Assembly (NCBI GenBank): GCA_030512295.1
Contig: JAULSR010000002.1
Coordinates: 2,914,001 to 2,978,000, forward strand
DNA from: Bombardia bombarda
Taxonomy: Eukaryota; Ascomycota; Sordariomycetes; Sordariales; Lasiosphaeriaceae
DNA length: 64,000 bases
Direction of reading: 5' to 3'
A model generated the notes under the pieces. It saw only the letters and a program-made list of their open reading frames with translations. It searched no databases and was not told the DNA's origin. A program made the position numbers and the translations under genes. Shown here in pieces: positions 33,331 to 45,541 of this stretch. How positions within the stretch are numbered: the stretch's first letter is position 1; each line of letters opens with the position of its first letter.

Positions 33331-34814
33331 GGTCGAAGCTGGTACGTCGTCTGCTGTTGTGGAGTACCGACAGAGCCTCTAACGGCTAAGAGGAAGCAGG
33401 ATACATTGCAGTTAATATATATCAGGTTTACCGAGCCAAACCGGCATCGTCGAACCCCCCGGCCTTGCTTCCCCTGATCTACCCAGTTGTCTAATGTGCT
33501 CTTCTGCTCTTCTGCCCGTCTTCCCGTCAGAATCCCTGTGAGAATCTCTTGACGTTCCCGGGTTCCGGTAATTGTTCATGGATCTGGGCCATGATTGCTG
33601 ACATCTGCACTCGCGTTTATGGTGAAGTCGCCAGTCCTCCCCAGGCTTTAGTCTTTCTAGGAAGTGAGCAAAACAAAGCAAACAAACAGGTTGAAGCGGA
33701 TTCCAGAAATCCCACAAATCATCTTGGTTGGCGTTGCCTCTGTTGCGGAACCAGTGCAAGTTGTCGGACCCGAATTACCGGCAATGCGACTCTGGCCTGC
33801 AAAAGCCTGGAGCGTCTGCCTCCGTAGTTTCTTGGGGTCGAGGATGGACTCGATTCGATTGTGATTGCAGACGAGCAGCTTAACAATCAGTTTTGATCGG
33901 GATGTGTAAATCCACAGAGGTTAATTGGGATCGCAGAGAAAAGCCAGGCTGGGGTGGGAAATCGAGGAATTGTTTCTGTTGTTCAGATGATGCTTTTGTC
34001 AAAAGCTCGCCTGATCATGTTTTTTGGTTTGGTGATGGATGTCTCGTAATTCTCGTTAGGTCAGGCACGCGCTGTAGGTCCTGGACCTCCACCCACTTTA
34101 GTGCATGAATGCAACCGGAGAGCACTATCCGGGGCGGTTTAACGTCCTCGGGACCAAGTCCAAGATTCCCAGGTTGCACACCAGACGGCTGATTATATTA
34201 AATGCATTACCGGGTGGTGCCATTGTCAATTCAGAAAAGCAACAAATCAAGATATCCATCACATGTCACCTTTTGAGTTCAAAATATGACGACAACTTTT
34301 GGAGACATTAGCGAGTCAGGGGATTCTGTTATTTGCAATCCTATCCCTGTATTATATGAGACCAATGTTTCACTCCGGGCGCTCCTTCCTGAACGAGCTG
34401 AGGGAGCTGGTGGCCTGTGCTTCCCCGCTAAGCCGCCCGTTCCTGCCTGTTCGCCCTGTCTTGCCCTGTCCGGCCTGTCACTTCCCCGCACTTTCCTTCC
34501 CAGCTGATCCCGCCTGCTGATGGGTAAATGAAATAGGTGGGATGCATTATGGACGCCCGGATGATGCCGCGACACCATCGACGTTGTCCGTGATACTCAT
34601 CGCGAATTCGGCCAATTCGAAAGATATATATCTTGGTGTTTTTCTCGATCAATTCATTGCCTTACTGGGCTCATTTCAATCAGATCACCCCATCCATCTC
34701 CAAAAGACGTGAACTCAACTGCTATCTGTCTCCTTGGCTATCTTGTCTTATCCTGTCCAACGTGTCTGGCTCCCGGTTCCTGGTTTCTGGTTCCTGGTTC
34801 CTGGTTCCGGTCCA
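33331..34814. promoter_or_regulatory. Divergent intergenic region GH74/GH2
   Basis: 1,484 bp between the two start codons. On the GH74 side a TATATAT box lies at about 33415-33422, and a GGCTAA (33384-33389) matching the XlnR/XYR1 core GGCTAR lies between it and the ATG. Several CreA-like SYGGRG sequences occur (for example CTGGGG near 33950 and CCGGGG near 34130), but such hexamers are common by chance. Cross-regulation by plant-polysaccharide inducers is inference. Confidence 0.45.
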
Positions 34815-37800
34815 ATGTCTGCAAAACTAACTGTTCCTAGTGTGAGAGGGGAACTTTCAGAGCCCTCCCCTAACACGGTCAAGAAACATGTCCACCCGAG
34901 GTCGACACCGGACTGGAACAACCTCAAGGTCATCCATCGAAATACCCTTCCTCCCCGAAGCCACTTCTTCTTGTATGAAGACCTGGACAACAACAACCCA
35001 AAAGACCCATGGTACAACGATACCAGACAGCTCCTATCCGGGAAATGGCTCTTTCAGTTCTCCAAGACCCCCCTCGAGGGCGCCACTGACTTCCACAGCC
35101 ATGACTATGAGATGCTGAGCAACTCGCCCGAATGGCACAAGGTTGATGTTCCCGGCATGTGGCAGTGTCAGGGCTTCGGCAAGGGCCCACAGTACACAAA
35201 CTTCGATTTCCCCTTTCCCGTTAATCCGCCCTACGTTCCCATCGATGACAATGAATGTGGCCGTTACGTAAAAGAGTTCCAGCTCGACCCAAAGGATAAG
35301 GAAAAGGAATACCAACTGAGGCTGCGCTTCGAGGGAGTCGACGCTGCCTTCACCCTGTGGATCAATGATCACGAAGTCGGCTACTCTCAGGGCTCGAGGA
35401 ACCCCAGCGAGTTCAACATTACTCCCTTTGTCTACTATGACACTCCCAATATCATAAGTGTCGAGGTATACCAGAGGTGCGATGGGAGTTATATAGAAGA
35501 CCAGGTTTGCAAATTCTCATCCGTATTTCTCATTAGTTTCATTTTTAACTCACGTTCATAGGATCAATGGTGGCTCAGTGGCATCTTCCGGGATGTCTGG
35601 CTGCACAAATTCCCAAAGACGCATTTCGAGGATATTCAGATCCTAACGAACCTGGACGACGACTACAAAGATGCAACGTTGCATGTGGAAGTCAAGCTGA
35701 ATAATGCCTCTGAAGTCACATTGACCCTCTGTGATATGGATAAGAACAAGATAGCGACAAAGACCAAGGGTGGAGAAGGCCTCTTGTCCTTCGACCTGAA
35801 GATTAAGGATCCTCAAAAATGGACGGCTGAGACACCCTACCTCTACGATCTATGGGTCACTATGCCAGGATGTGCCCTGAGGCAGAACGTAGGCTTTCGT
35901 CGAACCGAACTCATCGATGGCGTCTGGTCTGTGAACGGGAAGCCCGTCAAACTCCGCGGCGTGAACAGGCACGAGCACCACCCCGACTTTGGTCGGGCCG
36001 TCCCCTACGACTTCCTCCGCCAAGACCTGGTGCTCATGAAGCTAAACAACGTCAACGCCATCCGCACCTCTCACTACCCCAATGACCCCAGGCTCTACGA
36101 CCTAGCCGACGAGCTGGGCCTATGGATCTTGGATGAGTCCGACCTGGAGTGTCATGGTCTGTTTGTGGTAGGAGGTGACGGCAGTAAGATTACCTCCGAC
36201 AATCCTGACTGGGAAGAGGCATATGTCGACCGCGCACGTCAGATGGTTATGCGCGACTTTAACCATCCGAGCATTATCCTCTGGTCTCTAGGGAACGAAT
36301 CCGGCTACGGCCGAAACCACAAGGCCATGTATGACTTTATCAAGGGTGTCGACACGAGCCGGCTCGTCCACTACGAGGCCGACTGGAATGCGGAATCTGC
36401 AGATATAATCAGCAGGATGTATCACTCCATTGATTCTATGGAGCAGTACGCCAAGGACCGAGACTGGGAAAAGCCGGTCGTGCTGTGTGAATACATCCAT
36501 GCGATGGGCAACGGTCCGGGTGCCATCAAGGAGTATATCGAGCTGTTTTACAAATACCCACGCTTAATGGGGGGTTTTGTATGGGAGTGGGCAAATCATG
36601 TAAGTCTGTCTTGGCTCTTCTTGGTTTTGAGGAACTAATAGTGTATCAGGGACTACGAACCAAGAACAAAGACGGAGAAGAGTATTTCGGTTATGGAGGC
36701 GACTTTGGCGATCAGCCCAACGACTACAACTTTGTCCTTGACGGGCTCTGTTTCTCCACCCATAAGCCAACGCCCGGCTTGGATGAGTACAGAAAGGCCA
36801 TTGAACCGGTCCAGACCGTTGGCCTGCAAGAGGGCGACAAAGTGCGCATCGTCAACAGATACGACTTCCTCACCTTGGACCATCTGAAATGCAGGTGGAG
36901 AATCGGCGCAGATGGAAAAGGCCATAAATGGAGAAACCTAGACATTCCATCTGGTAAGCTTGGAAACCGAACCCCTATTTACCATGCATCCAGCAGCACT
37001 AACACCACCACCGTAGACATCCAGCCCCACACCGAAGCCCTCCTCCACATCAACAACATCCCAACATCCCTCTCCCCAGACTCTCACCTCGAGCTAGAAT
37101 TCTACCTCCCCGACCGCACCAAGTGGTCCGACCCAAAACACCCCGTCAGTACAGCCCAGATCCCCCTCCTCCCACCAGCCTCCCTCCACCGCCTCCACTC
37201 CCTCTCCCCCGTTCCCGGCCACCCCCCAACCGTGTCCCTCACCAACCCCAATACCCTCTCCATCACAAGCCCATCCGGCTCCTCCGCATGGGAGTTCAAC
37301 CTCGCCATCGGCGCCCTCACCAGCTGGAAGCGCCCCTCTTCCCTCGACGACATCCTCACCACTCCCCTCACCATCGCCCTCCACCGCGCCCAAACCGACA
37401 ACGACCGCGGCTGCGACTTTGGCCGCAACTGGACCGACCGCCGTCTGCACCAGGCCAAGTCCCACCTCATCCAAGCCTCCTGGGAGCAGACCCCCTCAGG
37501 CGCAGCCGAGGTCGTCGTGCAGTCGCGCATCGCCCCGCCCGTCCTCGGCTGGGCGCTCGAGACGACGACTACGTACCGCTTCGCGGGCGAGTTTGTCAGT
37601 ATCCATGTCCACGCGCACCCGACGGGTGATTTGCTGCCGCGCGCGTGGGGCCGGCTGGGCCTCGTGGCGGGGATCAAGGGGTGCGATGCGGGCGTGCGCT
37701 GGCATGGCCGCGGTCCCGGGGAGAGTTATAGGGATTCCAAGGAGAGTCAGCAGGTGGGCACGTATGAGGCGGAGGCGGTGGGGGATTTGATGACGGAGTA

Positions 37801-38236
37801 CGAGTTTCCGCAGGATAATGGGAATAGGACGGATGTTAGGTGGGTGGAGTTTGTGGGGAGGGGTGGTGATGCTTCTGAGGAGGAAGAAGAGGAGGGGGAT
37901 GGGGAAGAGGGGTTTATCAGGATCAAGGGGGTTGAGGGTGGGGATGGGGATGGGGGTGTAACTGTTGTGGGCAAGAAGAAGAGACACCGTCTGCTACGCG
38001 CTCGCTTCGGCGACGGCTTCGAAGGCGCCAGCTTCCAGGCGCACCACTACGCGACCGAGGACTTTGACGAGTGCACGCACCCGTACGAGCTGCACAAGCG
38101 CAAGCGGGAGGACACGGTCGTGCATCTGGACTGGATGCACCATGGGTTGGGGACGGGGTCGTGCGGGCCCGAGACGCTGCCGAAGTATACGTTGCGGGCG
38201 GAGCTGGATTATGATGTTGAGATTATTTTGGACTAG
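34815..38236 (+). CDS. Intracellular beta-galactosidase, GH2 (LacZ type)
   Basis: Four exons: 34815-35504, 35562-36599, 36650-36953 and 37017-38236, giving 1083 residues. There is no signal peptide, so it should act in the cytosol. The sugar-binding domain has DVPGMWQCQGFGKGPQYTNF and SYIEDQ|DQWWLSGIFRDVWL (joined across intron 1). The catalytic barrel has RGVNRHEHHPDFGRA, SLGNESGYG with acid/base Glu476, and VLCEYIHAMGNGPG with nucleophile Glu540; the beta-galactosidase small-chain domain ends HHGLGTGSCGPETLPKY. The third intron (36954-37016, GTAAGC...CACTAAC...GTAG) is 63 bp, a multiple of three without a stop, so retention would only insert 21 residues. A glycine/glutamate insert (EEEEEEGDGEEG, about 37880-37910) interrupts the C-terminal domain. 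Removing galactose from imported xyloglucan oligosaccharides would fit the GH74 neighbour. Confidence 0.95.
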
Positions 38237-38980
38237 ACTATGGGGGGAGGTTTATTGCGGAAGGGAGGGGAGGGGAGTTTTGGTATGTTGCGCAAGGGAG
38301 AGAGAGTTTTTATCAGTGGTGTGTCTATTATCAATGCGATGCCTTTCTTTACCTACTTTCGGCATGGGGGTTATTTGGAGATGGGTGGGTGTGTGCGTTA
38401 AAGGGGCTCTGGTATCGTTACATATTGTCTTGGTTGGCTTAGTTATTGAAGGTGCAGTTTCTTTATACAGGGTGGCTGAAAGTGCGTGTACACCTTTATT
38501 ATACTTACGTCGTGCCTTACAGTGTTTAAGGTGACTTGTCAGGTATTATTATTCAAGCACCTCAGTCTATTTGTTTTTATGCTACAGGGGAAAAGGGGAG
38601 GGCGTGTACTCCAACCTTGACCCCCTTTTCACAAAACAACACATGCGTACCTGCAATCTGCCTACCTGTAGCACAGCAACACACGACACACAACATTTTA
38701 ATCACCCCTCTACAACACCAAAAATCATAACACACACAAGCATCAAACCAAACGCGCATAAACATATTCAAAGTCTTGTGATTCAATTGATCAAATACAT
38801 ATACAGGTTCTTTTTAACGAAAGAAGAAATAAAAGGCGATCCCTCTCAGGTATGGGGTATAGTAGTAGCAGTAACGCCTGTCGCCGTTGCAGATACCGTC
38901 ACAGCAGCAGCAGCAGCAAAAGTCTCATTTCTCGCAGCAGCAAACATAAAATGTCGCGTCCGACGCAGCGGGAGGCGTTT
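38237..38980. other. Intergenic region between convergent genes
   Basis: About 740 bp holding the 3' ends of the GH2 gene and the next, convergent gene. No other feature recognised. Confidence 0.6.
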
Positions 38981-41065
38981 CTAGCGCCCTCCAATTCGAT
39001 GGATCCACCTGTACAGCCTATTCCGCAGGCCACCTTTCCTCCCAGCATCATTTTGCTGCTGCTTGTAGTCGCCCACTGCTTTCTTTGGCAGCACACCCCC
39101 ACCTCCTCCCCCTTTGTCCTTATCTGGCGGGGTGCACGGCAATGCCCTTGTCCCATCACGACTGCGGGGCGTCCCTATCGGCTCGGTAGCAATTTGCGCG
39201 TGTGCTTTTCGTGTACCATTGCTATTTCCATTGACCTGCTGCTGCTCAGTCACCGCCATTGCCGTCGTCGTCGTTGCCGCCGCCGCCGCCGCCGCCGCCT
39301 CCGTGTTCTGCGTCTGCTGCTTGTTAAGATGGTGCTGCATGAACGCAGCACCCGTACTCGTAGCGCGACGGGGCAATACCCGTATACTCGACACTGGTGT
39401 GGAAGACCTCGACGGAGGCGTGGAAAAGTCCTGTGTCTTCTCGAGCGAGGTTATCGGCATCGAGCGGTGTTTGCTTGCTGTTGTTGAACAGGAGAGTGGC
39501 GCTGCCGCCTCCGACTCAGATAGCTGGGGCGTCAGCCTGCCAGTGTCTGATCCGGTTGCGCGGCTCCAGGTATTTCTGCGGCTGGACCTGCCAGATTGGC
39601 ACGGAAGGTTGGGGAGGCTGAATTCGTTGGTGTTGTTATGGCTGGGCGTGTAGTTTGGCGACCAGCTAGAGCGGAGGGCGACCCAGAGCGCCGTCACTGA
39701 TATCAGCAGCTTCGTCGAGTCGTCGATGTTGTGGACGGTTCGTGGGAAGCCAGCCTCCATTAAGGGCGACAGGGTCTCGTAGTCGCTCTCGCCGTCGGTT
39801 GTTCCGCCCAGAGACGATTGTCTGGAAGGGGGCGAGGCCGGATAAGACATGGTGGTGTTGTAGGAGACGGGGCGCAGCGGCGTCGTCAACGAGTGTGATC
39901 GGTTCGGTCTCACGCGTGAGTACCGAGAGAAGGGTGAAGACACCGATGTATAGGTGTCCTGCACGTCGAGGGTAGAATTTGTTAGGGATGCCAGGATGGG
40001 ATGGCGCCGCGATAGGGGGTTGATGATGCTAAATGTAAAGCGCGGCTGCGAGACAGCGATGGAGGAGAAGGCAGCGCCAGGGCTGGTCTCTGAGGGGTGG
40101 CCAGTCGGCGAGACGGCGGCGGCACTCCGACGAGCCCAGCGGACTGTTTTTGTGTTGCCCATGTCGTCGATGTTGACAAAGTCATAGGACCCGTTGGCCA
40201 AGGGCTTGGCGACCCAGACCGAGCCGTCGTCCAGCACAATTTCGGCATCGTCCGAGTTCTTCAGCGGGCTGTAGACAGCCATGAGCTTCTGCTTCTCTAG
40301 AGTCTCGTCGCTGTCGCTGTCGAGGCTGTCCCGCGTAGAATCGCTGTCGTCCCTCCTCACCAGCACAAGGTCGTCATAGCCAAGCTGGCGCTTGACGCCG
40401 AAAATGGCAGGGAATCGCTTTGCCAGACGGGGGGTTATCACCGGACCGGCAACACGCGAAGAGGGAAAGACCTCCAAGACGGGACGTGAGCGTCCGTCTG
40501 CAGAGACCTTCTGCAGCTGAAGCAGCAGTCTTGGCAACACCTTTTGCACCACCTTCTTTTTGCCGAGAATCTTGGGGGCGGGGTACCCTAGCGAATACAT
40601 GGTGGTCTTGCGGGGGGCTCGACGGCGGTGGCGGCGACTTCGCGAGGTAGGCCTGGATGCCGGGCCATCGACCGACAGGGTGGTGTCGCTGAACTCGGAC
40701 TCGGAGCGGGCATCGTCGGTCATGACGGGGGTGGTGATGGTGCTCTGGGTCTGGGTCTGCTGCTGCTGCTCCTGGGGCGGGTCCCGAAAGCGAACGATGG
40801 GCACTATGGGCACTACTTGCGCCGGCGCACGGGGGGTGTAGTCTGAAGCCGGGCGCTGTCGAAGTACGGGTTTCGCCACAGCAGATCTCGGCAGCCCATC
40901 GGTGGTCGCTGTCGGATTCTGGCGGGGCTTGGAGGGCGCGAAAGCAGAGCGCAGGAGAGGAGATCGTAGGTTATGCGCAGCTTGAGGAGACGAGGTGGAC
41001 GACGACGACGACTGGCGCTGGGAATATTCATGGCCGTGGAGGCTAGCCCCCGAGTGCAGAAACAT
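38981..41065 (-). CDS. Hypothetical low-complexity protein (694 aa)
   Basis: One uninterrupted frame starting MFLHSGASLHGHEYSQRQ. Most of it is Ser/Pro/Thr/Gln-rich and probably disordered, with Q tracts (EQQQQTQTQ), an A tract (EAAAAAAAAT) and a GGGGGG stretch. Two parts look ordered or conserved: about residues 150-240 (APRKTTMYSLGYPAPKILGK, LPRLLLQLQKVSADGRSRPV, RLAKRFPAIFGVKRQLGYDD) and about 275-315 (DDAEIVLDDGSVWVAKPLAN, SYDFVNIDDMGNTKTVRWARR). The C-terminus is short and basic-amphipathic (GLRNRLYRWIHRIGG), which might bind membranes. I recognise the layout as a Sordariomycete hypothetical protein without known function. There is no signal peptide; one moderately hydrophobic segment (LLISVTALWVALRSSW) is borderline as a membrane helix. 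Confidence 0.75.
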   Translation of the reverse strand: MFLHSGASLHGHEYSQRQSSSSSTSSPQAAHNLRSPLLRSAFAPSKPRQNPTATTDGLPRSAVAKPVLRQRPASDYTPRAPAQVVPIVPIVRFRDPPQEQQQQTQTQSTITTPVMTDDARSESEFSDTTLSVDGPASRPTSRSRRHRRRAPRKTTMYSLGYPAPKILGKKKVVQKVLPRLLLQLQKVSADGRSRPVLEVFPSSRVAGPVITPRLAKRFPAIFGVKRQLGYDDLVLVRRDDSDSTRDSLDSDSDETLEKQKLMAVYSPLKNSDDAEIVLDDGSVWVAKPLANGSYDFVNIDDMGNTKTVRWARRSAAAVSPTGHPSETSPGAAFSSIAVSQPRFTFSIINPLSRRHPILASLTNSTLDVQDTYTSVSSPFSRYSRVRPNRSHSLTTPLRPVSYNTTMSYPASPPSRQSSLGGTTDGESDYETLSPLMEAGFPRTVHNIDDSTKLLISVTALWVALRSSWSPNYTPSHNNTNEFSLPNLPCQSGRSSRRNTWSRATGSDTGRLTPQLSESEAAAPLSCSTTASKHRSMPITSLEKTQDFSTPPSRSSTPVSSIRVLPRRATSTGAAFMQHHLNKQQTQNTEAAAAAAAATTTTAMAVTEQQQVNGNSNGTRKAHAQIATEPIGTPRSRDGTRALPCTPPDKDKGGGGGGVLPKKAVGDYKQQQNDAGRKGGLRNRLYRWIHRIGGR

Positions 41066-43662
41066 TGCACCGTGGGATATTGCCTTGCGTCAGGCACAGG
41101 CGGGATGGAAGAAGGTCAAATAACAAAGAAAAAAACGAATGAGATGAGAACCAGGAAAGGGCACTGGAATGCTGTGGAAGGCGCAAGCGCGTGTAATGTA
41201 ATCCCCCCCCCCCGTCTGGACCTGGATTCTGGAAGACAAGGTGACGGAGGTTCGGGAAGGACCGATCGTGAAGTCGTGGATCCAGGAGTACCCTAGACTC
41301 TTGGAGTCTGTAATTTTTCCCCTTTGGTTGTTTGGCGGGGGCTCGAAACTCGTGGATGGAGCCCAGTTCGAGCCAGGACCAGGATGGAGCGAAACAGCCT
41401 ACGATTCACTCCGACGACTCCAGCTCTAGCTCCACCCCTGGAGGCTGTAATCGATCAAATTTGGATTTCTTGGCACCACCGCGGCATCGATCACGGCCGG
41501 TGAGGCCGTCGAGGGGGAGCTACAGCATCTCCTGCCATCAACCGACCGACTTGACGCAGACAGCAGCTGTAGTGTAGTGTAGCGCGAGGATGGATTGCAG
41601 CGACGGAGGGGGTTGAGTCGCGCTTGGCGCTAAGGTTAAGATATGCCGTCACAGGACGCCAGTCGACAGCCACTCTAGCAGTAAAAGTGGTCCGACGCCA
41701 AATTCTAGTGTAAAGTGGAGGCTGCGAACAAACAGCAAATAGCCCCAAAGTCAATAGTCAGGTGTCCGGGAGCCGGTCCGTTGCGATGGGTTACTATTTG
41801 TTAACGCGTAATTTCGCAAGCCTGCAGAGCTGAGCAAACAAACACAGCTCTGTGGGTGTTGGTTTGGTCTTGGATAATTGATTGAAGCGGAGGGTGGAGA
41901 AGTGGAAAGGGGAATCGAGGCAAGTTATTTGCGATTCGCACTAGGCAGATCCCCAGCAACGGTGTGCCCTGTAGCACTTTGGGAGAGCACCAGTGAATCG
42001 GGGTCCAATGAGAGACGACGATTAACTGAGGAAGGCACCACTGTGACAGCGCTAATGCAATGTATGTCGCTCAAAGTGGACGGGCTGGCTGGACCTAATA
42101 AAGCCCAAAGGAAGGTTCGAATCGAAGTCCGACTGGACGGGCGGCGGGCAGACGTTCCAAACCGTCGGGTTCTTTGAAACAATGGGAAGGCAAAACCTGG
42201 GGGGAGGGGGAAATATACCAACGAAGACGAAAACAGCGGCGGTCTCCACGTATTTGAACAAAAATAACAGAAATGGAGGGACAGTTCTGAATTGCGGCGC
42301 ATCATTAGTTTGGCTTGTGACGAGACGAATTCTGGGGCATCATCAACACCGCTAGGCACCATCCCTGGGCAGACCAGGTGGATGTTGGTGAGGGTCCTTT
42401 GCGGCCGATACAGCCGGGTTCTTTCTCTGTTCTTTCTCTACGATGGCTCGACTATCCCACCTGATTATCCAGCACCACTAACGGGTTCTGCAGTCTTGGC
42501 TGAGGGGCATCGAGAGCGGTCAGGAAGAACCCGGGAATAGAATATACCTCAATGATGAACAACAAGCAGTCTTTGTGGGTTGTTTGAAACGGGTCAGAAA
42601 GTTCACAACCGAGGCAAGCTCCCCAGTATCGTTCGTCGGTCACAAGCCTCTGTCGTTGGCTTATTCAAAGGCCAGAGAGGCAGACAGGGAAGTCTGGCTA
42701 GGTCTTTCACTGTGGCTGCACGGAGCGGGCTCTATACAGTACATAAGTAATCAGGGCCGCTTGATTTAACCTGGAGCAGACATTGGAGAGACAATGGAGC
42801 TGGTGAGTTAGTAATACCTATTCAGAGTTCGTGGGTCATTTCGGAGATATGGTACCGAGTGCCTCGTGATCAATTCATTTAGTTTTCCTAGTCAACGATC
42901 TCGTCGTCGCCGTGTGGTGGACCGTGGACCGTGGTAGGCCGGCAACGGATTAAACGCCCGCAGCAGCGCATCCCGTCGGACGGACGATCGGACAAGTTCG
43001 CGACCCGTAACGCCGGTCGGGCCTAGTCCACTTTCAGCTTTCTGACATCACAGCTTTATTCTCGGGGTCGGGCAGTCTTGGATACCAACGGACTGTTCTA
43101 ACTTACACAGCAAGGCAGCTTCGCTGTTCATGTGACTCAGGAAAAGACGTCCAATTACCAATTCGGATTTCGATGCATCTCATTGTCGATTGTCGCAATT
43201 GGCGATGACGACTGGAAGTATTGATGCAAAACATTTCATAGCTGTTTGTATCAGATGGTCCTTCCTCGACCGGGGTAGCTATGGGTACGTACCTCCCCTG
43301 CTCCTGTTGCGACCTCACCTGCAGCTCTCGCGGAAATTGGTCAACATGACGTCCCGACCCGACCGCGGCCATGCGACCAAGTACGAAGTACCGATTGCAT
43401 GCATGCAATGGCAAACAGCCTACTGAACGACAACACCCCGTCAACACCAACCTTGATCGCCAACCGACGGCGACGATAAGGTCAACGCCACTGACTGACC
43501 GCAGTGGACTTCTGGGGTAGGGTTAATTTTAGCAATCCTCAAACACCCGAAACCTTAATTCCGCCCACTGCAGCACAGTCTTAGAGGGACATCATCTCAC
43601 CTCACCAGGGTCTCCCCGTTCTTTCCCGACGACGAGGAGAAAACAAGACGACGACGACCACC
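41066..43662. other. Long intergenic region
   Basis: About 2.6 kb with no gene I can support. It includes a run of C at about 41203-41215. The 3' part before 43663 is the presumed GPI18 promoter. Open frames are short and lack domain similarity. Confidence 0.5.
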
Positions 43663-45297
43663 ATGTCCTCGAACTTGTTTTCACAGGAGCGAGTGGCACC
43701 CCCCCGACCTGTGGAACCCCCCCAACCAGCACAAGCACGCCCCCCTCCTCGGCCGTACCGGACCATAATCGCCGCCTTCGCGGCCTGGAAGTTCTTTTTG
43801 CTCGCGATTGCGGCCGGCAGTAGCTATGTCGGCGATGCCTACGACACTTCCGCCGACCTCTTACTGAATAACAACCACAACAACACTGTTGATGGCAGTA
43901 CCAGTAACTACCTCGGCAAGTTCGCGTCCCGTCTCACCAGCTGGGACGCCATCTACTATGTCACCGCCGCCCGTCGTAGCTACCACTTCGAGCAGGAATG
44001 GGCTTTTGGCAGCGGGCTGCCGACTGTTATTCGAACCATTCTCAATCTCCTAAACAACTTTGGACTCGACCTCACCACCACCAGTGATGATGGCAGCGGC
44101 AACCCCCTCCCAGAAGCTCTCACCGGCATCCTCGTGGCGCACACCGCACACCTCCTCTCAGCCCTCGTGCTCTACCGCCTGACCCTCCTCATCTTCCGCG
44201 GCAACAGCAAGCTCGCCCTGGTAACCGCCCTCCTGCACATCATCTCCCCCGCAGGCGTCTTCCTATCAGCCCCCTACGCCGAGAGCGGCTGCGCCCTACT
44301 CTCTTTCACAGGCTATCTACTCTACGCGCAGAGCTGTCTAGCCGAGTCCAAGTCAACACTCAAACGCGATGGCTATGTGATGCTGGCCGGCATCTCGTTC
44401 GGCTTGGCGACCGTGTTCCGCAGCAACGCCCTGCTCAACGGCATCCCTTTTGCCTGGGAGGTTCTCCAGCACCTGCCTCGGTTATTCACGGCCATAACGA
44501 CAACAATGAATACTCCGTCGGACTCGGCAGTGAGCACCATCCGGAGACTTTTTGCTCTTGGCTTCGGTGGAGCCGCCGTGGCGGCGGGGTCGATCGTCCC
44601 CCAAGCTGTGGCCTATCAACGCTTCTGCGGCGGTGGCTTTCCCTTCCTATCCACGTCCTCTGACGCTGCTGCCGAGCCGAGGCTATGGTGTCAGGGATAC
44701 ATGCCGAGCATCTACACGTTTGTTCAGCAGCACTACTGGTAAGGCTGATGGAGAACGAAACAGGAAAAAAAAAATCCTTTCAGCAGGGGATGGGATCTGC
44801 GATCTCGATTGAAAAGAAAGAGTAGAGTAGCTTGGCTGACACATGATTCGTTTTTTCCTAGGGACACCGGCTTCCTCCGCTACTGGAAGCTGCCGAACCT
44901 ACCGCTATTTTTGCTCGCCGGGCCCATGCTGGCCATACTAGTAAAGTCTGGAGTGGAGCAGCTATTATCATCATCCTCGACGACAGGTCGTCGGCTGCAC
45001 GTCGTCGCTGCCACAGTCGACAAGGGCAACGACAAGCCGCCAGCCGAGTCAGCGCGTCGTCTCCTGACGCTCGTCCGGTCCGCTGCTGCCGCTCAGGTGC
45101 TGCTCGCGGTGCTGGCGGTGAGCACCTACCACGTCCAGATCATTACTCGTATCTCGTCGGGATATCCGCTGTGGTACTGGTGGCTGGCGGGCAGCCTTAT
45201 TGACGGGGAAAAGCTGGGAGGCCGCATCGTCGTGTTTATGGTCTTGTATGCTTCCATACAGGGCGTGCTGTTTACTTCGTTTCTGCCTCCTGCATGA
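43663..45297 (+). CDS. GPI18: GPI mannosyltransferase 2 (GPI18/PIG-V, GT76)
   Basis: Two exons, 43663-44738 and 44862-45297, splice as TG|G to rebuild Trp in HYWDTGFLRYW, giving 503 residues. This ER multi-pass enzyme adds the second mannose to the GPI precursor from dolichol-phosphate mannose. After a proline-rich cytosolic start the first membrane helix is IIAAFAAWKFFLLAIAAG. The lumenal loop has the catalytic acidic motif in ASRLTSWDAIYYVTAARRSY (the W-D pair conserved in PIG-V), and other hallmarks are SPAGVFLSAPYAESG, FGLATVFRSNALLNG, and the C-terminal LWYWWLAGSL. About eight hydrophobic segments are visible. It links to the window's GPI-anchored phosphatase only in the general sense of the pathway. 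Confidence 0.93.
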
Positions 45298-45541
45298 GTG
45301 TGTGGTAGTTAGTCGGAGAGAAACTCTGTTTCAGTATTCAAGATTATGTGATGCTTAAAACAACATGTCAGCAACAGCTCTATCTAATTAACTATACCCA
45401 ACCGTCATGAAAACACGTGTTACGCTCTCGAACGACAAGGGTATCTCAAAACCAAAACATTGAAGGCAATCATCCAGACAATCAACGCCATCATCCATCA
45501 TCATCTCTAGTAAAAAAAACCAAATACAAATCCCATCTCAC

